This document shows, one piece after another, positions 8,315 through 13,713 of a DNA stretch of 14,377 nt (position 1 is its first letter; each line of letters starts with the position of its first letter). Below the pieces are notes generated by a model, which was given only the letters and a program-made list of their open reading frames with translations, did no database searches and was not told where the DNA came from. The translations under genes and the position numbers were made by a program. This DNA is from Oscillospiraceae bacterium (GTDB lineage Bacteria; Bacillota; Clostridia; Oscillospirales; Ruminococcaceae). The stretch is from the NCBI GenBank assembly GCA_031253365.1, contig JAIRWE010000077.1, positions 1 to 14,377 of the forward strand, written 5' to 3'.

Positions 8315-8341
8315 AAATATGACCTTTCCTTTCCCTGCGAG

Positions 8342-8385
8342 AGGTTTCGCGCCGAGCGGAAGGGTGAAACCTTGGGACGCGAAAC
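8342..8385 (-). promoter_or_regulatory. Leader with two mutually exclusive stems before asp23
   Basis: On the minus strand GTTTCGCG (8385-8378) can pair with CGCGAAAC (8351-8344), and AGGTTTC (8372-8366) can pair with GAAACCT (8348-8342). Both stems use the GAAAC at 8348-8344, so only one can form at a time. The element would lie at the very 5' end of the operon message. No U tract follows either stem, so a terminator is not supported; a stabilising 5' hairpin or chance are the alternatives. Confidence 0.35.
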
Positions 8386-8393
8386 ACAAGCCC

Positions 8394-8422
8394 AGTATAT
8401 CATAAATTTCATTATGACGCAA
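8394..8422 (-). promoter_or_regulatory. Candidate extended -10 promoter of the asp23-tlyA operon
   Basis: The minus strand reads TG-A-TATACT, an extended -10 element with TATACT at 8399-8394 and TG at 8402-8401. The matching -35 position, TTGCGT at 8422-8417 with 17-base spacing, has only three consensus bases, but an extended -10 can compensate. The start would be near 8387, about 73 bases before asp23. It is the only promoter-like sequence I see between the 8471 stop codon and asp23. Confidence 0.5.
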
Positions 8423-8470
8423 TAGGCAACCCGCCGAAAATCGCCGGAAGCAGGTTTTAAGAGAGGCACC

Positions 8471-9115
8471 CTAATATCGGTATATGCGCCTTAATCTCGC
8501 TCCCCTTACGATAAAAGGCGTACCCGCTACCGCGCCGACCGCGATTATTCCCGCCGCGAGCAAAACGACGCTCGAGGATGCGTTCGCTGCGGGAGGTTCG
8601 TCGCCCCCCTGCTCAATTACGGGTTCGGTTTCATCCGGTTCGGATTCGGAACTCACGACTTCCGGAACCGCGGCTGTTTCCTCGGCGGTTTCGATTTCCG
8701 GCGGTTCGTCGGAGATTTCGGGCTGTGTTTGAACGGGAGACTGCGTGGGGGCGGCGGTGGGTTCGACCGTCGGTTCCACGATGATTATTTCTTCCTCGGT
8801 GGTGGTCTCTTCCTCGGTGGCGGTTTCTTCCTTGGTGGCGGTTTCTTCTTCGGTGACGGTTTCTTCTTCGGTGGCGGTTTCTTCCTTGGTGGCGGTTTCT
8901 TCCTTGGTGGCGGTTTCCTTTTTGGTAGTGGTTTCCTCTTCGGTGACGGTATCTTCTTCCGTGGCGGCTGTTTCCTCGGAGGAAACTTCCGGCTCGCTTA
9001 AATCACCCGGAGTATCTTCGGAAGGGGATATGCCCGCGGATTTTATCTGCGCCGCAGGGAACGCCGAAAAGCATACCGCCGATGAAATCAGAAGAGCGAC
9101 AAAAAATTTTTTCAT
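8471..9115 (-). CDS. Secreted, membrane-anchored acidic Thr/Glu-repeat protein
   Basis: I do not recognise a family. The 214-residue product starts with a signal peptide (MKKFFVALLISSAVCFSAFPAA). A low-complexity acidic region follows, built from ten six-residue units of the type T-E/K-E-E-T-A/V/T (about residues 50-109), then a Pro/Thr/Glu-rich spacer. It ends with a hydrophobic segment (SSSVVLLAAGIIAVGAVAGTPF) and a basic tail, RGARLRRIYRY. This predicts a single-pass protein with its acidic repeat region outside the cell and a short basic cytoplasmic end. No LPXTG motif is present. I chose the ATG at 9115, which has AAAGGTGA six bases upstream; a GTG at 9121 would sit directly against that site. 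It begins two bases after the kinase-like gene, so the two are co-transcribed. The 18-bp DNA repeats could vary in copy number between strains. Confidence 0.8.
   Translation of the reverse strand: MKKFFVALLISSAVCFSAFPAAQIKSAGISPSEDTPGDLSEPEVSSEETAATEEDTVTEEETTTKKETATKEETATKEETATEEETVTEEETATKEETATEEETTTEEEIIIVEPTVEPTAAPTQSPVQTQPEISDEPPEIETAEETAAVPEVVSSESEPDETEPVIEQGGDEPPAANASSSVVLLAAGIIAVGAVAGTPFIVRGARLRRIYRY
8790..8969. repeat. Ten tandem 18-bp imperfect repeats inside the acidic protein gene
   Basis: Ten consecutive 18-base units (plus-strand form close to TCTTCCTTGGTGGCGGTT) run from 8790 to 8969 and encode the Thr/Glu hexapeptides of the minus-strand gene. Units at 8826-8843, 8880-8897 and 8898-8915 are identical, and the others differ at one to five positions. 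The 18-base unit keeps the reading frame, so gain or loss of units changes only the length of the extracellular stalk. Confidence 0.9.
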
Positions 9116-9117
9116 TT

Positions 9118-9705
9118 TCACTCACCTTTAACTCCCATCGCGATTGCCGCTTTCGCGGTGATATCCACGCAGGTTTCAAGCCCCAGCGCGCTGTTTATGG
9201 AAAGATGATAATTGTGGGAATGACCCCATTTGTTCTGGGTAAAGTAATTGTAATACGTAATCCGTTTTTTGTCCTGCTTTAAGACATAGGTGCGAATGTC
9301 CTCGCTTATATCTTTGTATTCGTCACGAACGCGCGCGATACGCTCGTTCAACGGAGCGTAAATGAACACGTTGAGACAGTTCCTTTCGTCCCTCAGTATA
9401 TAATCGGCGCAGTTGCCCACGATTACGCAGGAACCCTGCCGCGCTATTTCCTGAATAACCTGCGATTGTGCGAGGAAAATCTGGTCGGAAACGGGCAGAC
9501 TGGTCATATAAAGGCTGTAAAGCAGACTCGCGGTTTTCTTTTCCTCCGCTTCCCGTACAAATTCCTCGGTAAATCCGCTTTTCTCGGCGGTGTACTTGAT
9601 AATTTCCCTGTCATAAAAAGGGATGCCCAACTGCTCCGACAGCATTTTCGCGACTATTCTGCCGCCGGAACCGTATTCTCTCGTAAAAGTAACGACACAG
9701 CTCAT
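9118..9705 (-). CDS. Cytidylate kinase-like family protein
   Basis: Belongs to the cytidylate-kinase-like P-loop family common in Clostridia; whether members phosphorylate CMP or another substrate is generally not known. The 195-residue protein begins MSCVVTFTREYGSGGR (1-16), where the nucleotide-binding loop is the family's REYGSGGR form rather than a standard Walker A. It continues with LSEQLGIPFYDREII (22-36) and the central QEIARQGSCVIVGNCADYIL; relatives more often have VGRCADYIL, so Asn replaces the usual Arg. The region LNVFIYAPLNERIARV matches the family, as does YYNYFTQNKWGHSHNYHLSINS near the C terminus. The ATG at 9705 is chosen because AGGAGGTG lies upstream. The frame extends to 9816, but that stretch contains the promoter. 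It is first in a two-gene transcript with the acidic membrane protein. Confidence 0.9.
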   Translation of the reverse strand: MSCVVTFTREYGSGGRIVAKMLSEQLGIPFYDREIIKYTAEKSGFTEEFVREAEEKKTASLLYSLYMTSLPVSDQIFLAQSQVIQEIARQGSCVIVGNCADYILRDERNCLNVFIYAPLNERIARVRDEYKDISEDIRTYVLKQDKKRITYYNYFTQNKWGHSHNYHLSINSALGLETCVDITAKAAIAMGVKGE

Positions 9706-9735
9706 AATTAAAACACCTCCTGCTTTCTGACAATA

Positions 9736-9764
9736 ATAATACATTATTTTTTTCGATTTGTCAA
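9736..9764 (-). promoter_or_regulatory. Promoter of the kinase-like/acidic-protein transcript
   Basis: On the minus strand a perfect TTGACA (9764-9759) is followed after 17 bases by TATTAT (9741-9736, five of six). The start would be near 9729, about 24 bases before the kinase-like ATG, with AGGAGGTG in between. It diverges from the tRNA promoter about 45 bases away. Confidence 0.8.
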
Positions 9765-9809
9765 ATGGCAAGATTAAAGAGGCAAGATTGCGGGAGCTCG
9801 GCGGACCTA

Positions 9810-9838
9810 TTGACAAACATTTGCCGTTATGCTATAAT
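9810..9838 (+). promoter_or_regulatory. Consensus promoter of tRNA-Lys
   Basis: A perfect TTGACA (9810-9815) and a perfect TATAAT (9833-9838) are separated by exactly 17 bases. The start would be near 9845, leaving about 25 bases of 5' leader to be removed by RNase P. Such a strong promoter fits a stable-RNA gene. Confidence 0.88.
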
Positions 9839-9870
9839 GGGCGCGGGGTGTTCCGCGACAACCGTAAAGC

Positions 9871-9943
9871 GCACCTTTAGCTCAGTTGGTAGAGCAACTG
9901 ACTCTTAATCAGTGGGTCCTGGGTTCGAGTCCCTGAAGGTGTA
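9871..9943 (+). tRNA. tRNA-Lys (anticodon CUU)
   Basis: The 73-base cloverleaf has acceptor stem 9871-9877/9936-9942, D arm 9880-9895, anticodon arm 9897-9913 with CTT at 9904-9906, variable loop 9914-9918, and T arm 9919-9935 with loop TTCGAGT. The discriminator is A9943 and CCA is not encoded. It decodes AAG as lysine. Two imperfections are visible: the first acceptor pair is G-U (9871/9942), and the T stem has a T-T mismatch (9920/9934), where related tRNAs have A-T. A consensus promoter lies upstream. It borders an accessory segment on its 3' side, but no repeated 3' end that would mark an integration site was found. Confidence 0.95.
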
Positions 9944-9956
9944 GAACTTCACCACC

Positions 9957-9979
9957 GACGCCTGCGTATGTCAGGCGTC
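9957..9979 (+). other. Perfect 8-bp inverted repeat downstream of tRNA-Lys
   Basis: GACGCCTG (9957-9964) and CAGGCGTC (9972-9979) form an uninterrupted stem with a seven-base loop. No run of T follows, so it is not a typical intrinsic terminator. It may guide 3' processing of the tRNA or act as a weak terminator between the tRNA and the following gene. Confidence 0.5.
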
Positions 9980-10009
9980 ATCTGAAATGTTAATCGGGGG
10001 AAGACGAAA

Positions 10010-11905
10010 GTGGCAAGGAAAAAACTCGGAATAAGCGGCAACTGCTATCAATGCGGCGGTCTTTTTGAGATTGAGATAATGCGAAAGCACATTCTCGCGG
10101 AACATAACGGCGGCGAGGAAGACTGTTATCTGTTGCGGGTGGAAAGCGCGGATTATTCGGATTACTGGCTTTTCATCGATGTGCCGAAATCTAAGAATGT
10201 CGGCGCGCTTGACAAGTTTTTAAGGGATATATGGTGCGAGTGTTGCGGTCATTTAAGTCAATTCTCGATTGCCAAATCAAGGAAACTTGAAACCTTGAGA
10301 GTCGGCGACGTGTTTGACTATGAATATGATATGGGGACGACTACCGCTGTCACGATTATGGTAGTCGGCGAAACCCGCCGCCCGAAGCAGCGGGCTAGTG
10401 TCCGTTTGCTTGCCCGCAATGTTGCCCCTGACTTTAAGTGTTTCGTTTGCAAAGCCGCGGCAACCGTAATTTGCGCCGAATGTATGTGGGGCGGCGATAA
10501 CGCGGGTTCGCTTTTCTGCGACAAATGCGGCGGACAACACGAACATGGCGATATGCTCGTCCCGCTTGCAAATTCACCCCGCAGCGGCGAGTGCGGCTAC
10601 ACCGGTGAATTTGACTTTTACGGGTTCAAGGGCGACCCTGCTCGGGATAAGGAAACAAGCGTCGACATTCTTCGCAGGCATCATTGGGTTTTGACGAAAG
10701 AACCGGAAAGCGGAGCGGACGTAATTAAACTCATTAAAAACGTGGTGACCGAGCAAGCCGGTAAGGCTGAGATGGATTTAGTCGCGCAATTTCCGCAATT
10801 AGAGGAAGATATGGTTGCGCTCAAAAAACAATTAAGCGAAGTTATGGACAAAGACGATATGATTGAGATGTTTGACAGCTGCGCGGAAATTGTCGACAGA
10901 GTCATTATTCAAGGCAAGCCGCTTCATACTCTTGCCGAAATTATGGGCAGGAAAAAACTTGAGGAATTGCGTGAATACGGGAAAGAGCTTAAAATAGAAG
11001 ACTACGCAAAACTGAAAAAGAAAGAGTTGGCAACCGCTATCGTCGCCGGCATGACAGCAAAAAACGGCAGTATTCAGAGAATGATTGAGATTCTTGACGG
11101 GGATATTTTTGAGCTTTTCACGGAACTCGCGGAATCTGACGAACCGATGCCCGCGTCTGATGAGGTGTTTATGTTCCCGCCTCTTATGTACGTAAATCTT
11201 ATTACGGTCTTTGAATATAAGCGTAGTTATCTCTGTCTTGTTCCCGATGAGGTAAAAGCCGTTTACCGCAAAGTAAAAGACGACAAGGAGTTTTTGCGAG
11301 CCCGTAAAAACATCGGTATTCTCAGTAAATATGCTCTCGCGGCGGTTAACCTTTACGGAATAATCGAAGTGGACAAGTTTATGGAGATATTCTACGGCTA
11401 CGGCAACAAATACGAGTGTACAAACCCCAAGGGTGTTGCGGGTTCCCTTTTGGCTATGGGTGCGTTGCGGCAGCAATATTTCACAAACGGCGGTTATTTG
11501 CTGGAAGCAGGTTTCGACACTTCAGAAATCCGGTATAATGAAGAAGCCCAAAAATTGATTAAGGCGAAAGCGGGCAAGCCGTATTACGTTCCGAAAGCGG
11601 ATGAGTTTCTGAAATACGCGGACAACGAGTATTATGAGAAAACCCCCGAGATAACAGAGCTTGCGGAGCTTTTAAAAAAAATAGACAAAGATAATCGGCA
11701 GTGGGCTTTACTAATCTTTGACTATCGCATTCGGTCTGCCGCGGAACCTGATATCGACGAGATTATCGAGGAGTTTGAATCACAATGTGTCAAGTTCACG
11801 GCGGCTAACCGCAAAAAGATTAAAGCCGTGCTGGAGCGTATGTGCAAAACCACAAGAATGTGGGTGCATAACGGGTTTACCGCCGATGAAGCCGAAAAGC
11901 AATAA
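10010..11905 (+). CDS. Zinc-ribbon protein with plasmid pRiA4b ORF-3-like domain
   Basis: Function unknown. In the 631 residues I see an N-terminal CxxC (12/15), then a segment resembling the pRiA4b ORF-3 (IS1096 TnpR-like passenger) domain (about 40-122: YWLFIDVPKSKNVGALDKFLRDIWCECCGHL, LRVGDVFDYEYDMGTTTAVTIMVVGE). A zinc-ribbon pattern follows at Cys144/147 and Cys155/158, then Cys170/173 with His177/His179. Residues 307-347 (LAEIMGRKKLEELREYGKEL ... LKKKELATAIV) resemble a Rho-N/SAP-type nucleic-acid-binding helical motif. The rest, to the C terminus, is helical and unrecognised. The GTG start is supported by GGGGGAAG about eight bases upstream. No separate promoter is seen in the short gap after tRNA-Lys, so it may share the tRNA promoter. 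It converges on the second methyltransferase module. Despite the family's old transposon-passenger name, no transposase is present. A regulatory or defence-linked role is only inference from context. Confidence 0.8.
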   Translation: MARKKLGISGNCYQCGGLFEIEIMRKHILAEHNGGEEDCYLLRVESADYSDYWLFIDVPKSKNVGALDKFLRDIWCECCGHLSQFSIAKSRKLETLRVGDVFDYEYDMGTTTAVTIMVVGETRRPKQRASVRLLARNVAPDFKCFVCKAAATVICAECMWGGDNAGSLFCDKCGGQHEHGDMLVPLANSPRSGECGYTGEFDFYGFKGDPARDKETSVDILRRHHWVLTKEPESGADVIKLIKNVVTEQAGKAEMDLVAQFPQLEEDMVALKKQLSEVMDKDDMIEMFDSCAEIVDRVIIQGKPLHTLAEIMGRKKLEELREYGKELKIEDYAKLKKKELATAIVAGMTAKNGSIQRMIEILDGDIFELFTELAESDEPMPASDEVFMFPPLMYVNLITVFEYKRSYLCLVPDEVKAVYRKVKDDKEFLRARKNIGILSKYALAAVNLYGIIEVDKFMEIFYGYGNKYECTNPKGVAGSLLAMGALRQQYFTNGGYLLEAGFDTSEIRYNEEAQKLIKAKAGKPYYVPKADEFLKYADNEYYEKTPEITELAELLKKIDKDNRQWALLIFDYRIRSAAEPDIDEIIEEFESQCVKFTAANRKKIKAVLERMCKTTRMWVHNGFTADEAEKQ

Positions 11906-11910
11906 CAAAA

Positions 11911-11934
11911 CAGCCCGCCTTCACAGGCGGGCTG
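11911..11934 (-). terminator. Intrinsic terminator between convergent genes
   Basis: CAGCCCGCCT (11911-11920) and AGGCGGGCTG (11925-11934) form a perfect 10-bp GC-rich stem with a four-base loop. On the minus strand the stem is followed by TTTTGTTATT, a good U tract, so it best terminates transcripts of the methyltransferase module. On the plus strand it sits five bases after the stop codon of the 10010-11905 gene, with a weaker CCGTATTT tail, so it may act in both directions. Confidence 0.85.
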
Positions 11935-12014
11935 CCGTATTTCACACTTATCTGCTGCGGTATTTGCAATCATAAAATCCGGCAGACTATATCAATTTTA
12001 TGGCTGCGTCGGCA

Positions 12015-12818
12015 TTAACCAAAATCAAACAAAGAGGACTGCTTGTTATTCAGGCAACGAAACTCTGCTTTAATATTTCCGTTATTGGTGAGTCTGTCCA
12101 TTATTAAATCATAATACGGCTTATGAATTTCCGAACCGATGAAATTTCGTTTAAGCTCCTTGCAAAGCAAAATTTCATTGCCGCTTCCGCCGAATAAAAT
12201 TTGCACCGTGTCCGACTCTTTGGTAGACGCTTTGACGAACATTTCCACCAATCCTTTCGGAAGTTGGCAAGCGTGAAAGGTCTTGTCTTTTGAAACATTT
12301 TTCACGAGGTCAAAGTAACTCCAAGAATAAGGCATTCTGCCTTTTGAACCGTTGGCAATATTTCGCATAATACGCTTATCAGTAGGATTTTGATAAGGAA
12401 CGGCGACATTGTTTTTATAAAATTTATGCTCCCTCGATTTAACGGCGTGAAGTATTGTTCTGTGAGCCGTGGTGAACCGATTTGGCGAATGTCCCACATT
12501 TGTGTTATATACCCAGACATATTCATAAACGTCGTAAGACGCCTCGTCTAAAAACTTCACTCTTAAATAAGCGTTCTGTTTCGGATAATTCAACATGAAC
12601 AGATTGCCGTCTTGTTTCAACACGCGCAAGCACTCGCGGGTTAATTCTATATACCACTCGATATAGTCGTTCCATTTTTTTGTGTATTTTGCGCCGTTAT
12701 AATTTACACCCACATTGTAGTCAGGATCGCCAAAAATCATGTCGACCGAATTATCGGGCAGACGCTTGAAAGTCAGCATTACGTCTTCGTTGAAAACTTG
12801 ATTTAACGGAACGCGCAA
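12015..12818 (-). CDS. Beta-class DNA amino-methyltransferase (N6-A or N4-C)
   Basis: Predicted site-specific DNA methyltransferase. Counting from the TTG at 12818 (267 residues), catalytic motif IV is GDPDYNVG with DPDY at 31-34, followed by a segment typical of motif V-VIII (YIEWYIELTRECLRVLKQDGNLFML). A target-recognition middle region comes next, and the cofactor motif I, LFGGSGNE, lies near the C terminus (209-215). This order defines the beta class. DPDY departs from the usual DPPY or SPPY, and FGGSG from F-GSGTT. I chose TTG because TAAGGGGGTGA, almost fully complementary to 16S rRNA, lies at the right distance; an in-frame ATG at 12881 would overlap the partner gene by 58 bases with a weak site. 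The upstream partner gene overlaps this binding site, so translation is coupled. Target sequence is unknown. Confidence 0.88.
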   Translation of the reverse strand: MRVPLNQVFNEDVMLTFKRLPDNSVDMIFGDPDYNVGVNYNGAKYTKKWNDYIEWYIELTRECLRVLKQDGNLFMLNYPKQNAYLRVKFLDEASYDVYEYVWVYNTNVGHSPNRFTTAHRTILHAVKSREHKFYKNNVAVPYQNPTDKRIMRNIANGSKGRMPYSWSYFDLVKNVSKDKTFHACQLPKGLVEMFVKASTKESDTVQILFGGSGNEILLCKELKRNFIGSEIHKPYYDLIMDRLTNNGNIKAEFRCLNNKQSSLFDFG

Positions 12819-12823
12819 ATTAC

Positions 12824-12834
12824 TCACCCCCTTA
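12824..12834 (-). promoter_or_regulatory. Ribosome binding site that fixes a TTG start
   Basis: The minus-strand TAAGGGGGTGA differs from the perfect anti-16S complement TAAGGAGGTGA at one base, which can still form a G-U pair. The last three bases (TGA) are the stop codon of the upstream partner gene. Eight bases separate the G run from the TTG at 12818. Confidence 0.75.
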
Positions 12835-13636
12835 AATACGGCGAGAGAGCCTTTTTCAATTCGCTGTCGCTTAACACACATAATCCTCGACTGCGAGTGA
12901 ATTTTTGAATTACCGCGGTTATGAGTTTTACATCGATTACACCGCCGGATTGAGTTTTAGCCGCAATGTCGTCAATAAATTTTGAAATTAACAATGGCGC
13001 GCTTATGAGCGACAGAACAGTATTGGTTCTTCCTGTTTTGCTTTCCGTCAAATTATTGAAATATGGCTCGCCTTTCGGAGCATGATATTTAACATCCTCG
13101 TTCCAAGATAAAAGGTCGACAAATAACAGCAATTGAAAAAGAGTTAAAGGGCTCGGTTCGTTGAATTTGTCGGCAAAGCCTTCCCGCAACACAAGTTTAT
13201 CCAAATTATTTACAAGTTCACAAATCTCGTTTGACGGCGAATAACGCCATTTCCCGTCTTTTGAACAATGGTCGTAAAAGAAACACAAGCGGTACAGCAA
13301 CACTAACGACTTTATGAAAGTCCCCTTGTGAACAAGAAATATTTTGAGTAAATGCCCCCATATATCCTCAAAAGAAAACTTTTCGGTACACTCTCTTTGG
13401 TTATACGTAACCAATGGGTACATATCATAGATGTTCGGCTTTTTACGCTTCGCTTCTTTACCGGGTTTCAAGAACGCCGCTTCAATACCGTTAATTATAT
13501 TGACTGTTATTTTTGACTGTTCGGCGGCAGTACCCACAGGAAACGCGACAGCCTCCGTTATAAGACTTCGCTTTATTTCAAAAAAACGCTCTTTGCTTTC
13601 TTTGGTAGCGGGCTTGTCAGTGAACAAAGAGTCCAT
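12824..13636 (-). CDS. Hypothetical protein, candidate restriction endonuclease partner
   Basis: I recognise no family in this 270-residue protein. It is soluble-looking, with no signal peptide; the only hydrophobic stretches (around 99-121 and 166-177) contain charged residues and resemble buried helices. Its stop codon forms part of the methyltransferase ribosome binding site, so the two genes are translationally coupled, and both are AT-rich compared with the housekeeping operon. Beta-class methyltransferases in such two-gene units are commonly paired with a Type II endonuclease, which makes that the leading inference. The only nuclease-like pattern I can point to is FVDLLSWNEDVKY (172-184), a weak match to an Asp-x(n)-(D/E)-x-Lys motif. 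The ATG at 13636 is the first in frame after an upstream stop, with AAAGGG about ten bases before it. No promoter is evident in the gap to the GH3 gene. Confidence 0.6.
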   Translation of the reverse strand: MDSLFTDKPATKESKERFFEIKRSLITEAVAFPVGTAAEQSKITVNIINGIEAAFLKPGKEAKRKKPNIYDMYPLVTYNQRECTEKFSFEDIWGHLLKIFLVHKGTFIKSLVLLYRLCFFYDHCSKDGKWRYSPSNEICELVNNLDKLVLREGFADKFNEPSPLTLFQLLLFVDLLSWNEDVKYHAPKGEPYFNNLTESKTGRTNTVLSLISAPLLISKFIDDIAAKTQSGGVIDVKLITAVIQKFTRSRGLCVLSDSELKKALSPYLRG

Positions 13637-13713
13637 GAGAACATTTCCCTTTCAAACTTAAAACTTTCATTGGGCATCTCCGAAGACCTACTCGCAAAGG
13701 TTTCTCTCCTCTT

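Noticed and set aside
8315..8422. A longer Asp23 protein beginning at ATG 8422
   Set aside because: The extra 36 residues do not resemble the family, and the stretch holds the likely promoter and leader.
8790..8969. A CRISPR array
   Set aside because: The units are contiguous 18-mers with no spacers and code for a hexapeptide repeat; no cas gene is present.
8745..9131. A 128-codon plus-strand frame rich in Val and Ser, and a glycine/phenylalanine-rich frame at 8729-9001
   Set aside because: Both are antisense readings of the 18-bp repeats of the acidic protein gene; a repeat keeps several frames open, and neither has a ribosome site or a recognisable domain.
10832..11476. A 214-codon minus-strand frame inside the zinc-ribbon gene
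   Set aside because: It is antisense to a gene with conserved domains and a ribosome site, and shows no domain of its own.
12819..12881. The N-terminal extension of the methyltransferase from ATG 12881
   Set aside because: It would overlap the partner gene by 58 bases, has only a weak GAGG site, and a far better site serves the TTG at 12818; kept only as an alternative.
9944..13713. An attachment-site copy of the tRNA-Lys 3' end
   Set aside because: No second copy of the T-arm/acceptor sequence was found to the right of the tRNA, and no integrase gene is present.
13637..13713. A small regulatory gene or promoter between GH3 and the second methyltransferase module
   Set aside because: A 34-codon frame with an ATG near 13664 runs into the partner gene without a ribosome site of note, and no convincing -10/-35 pair is present.
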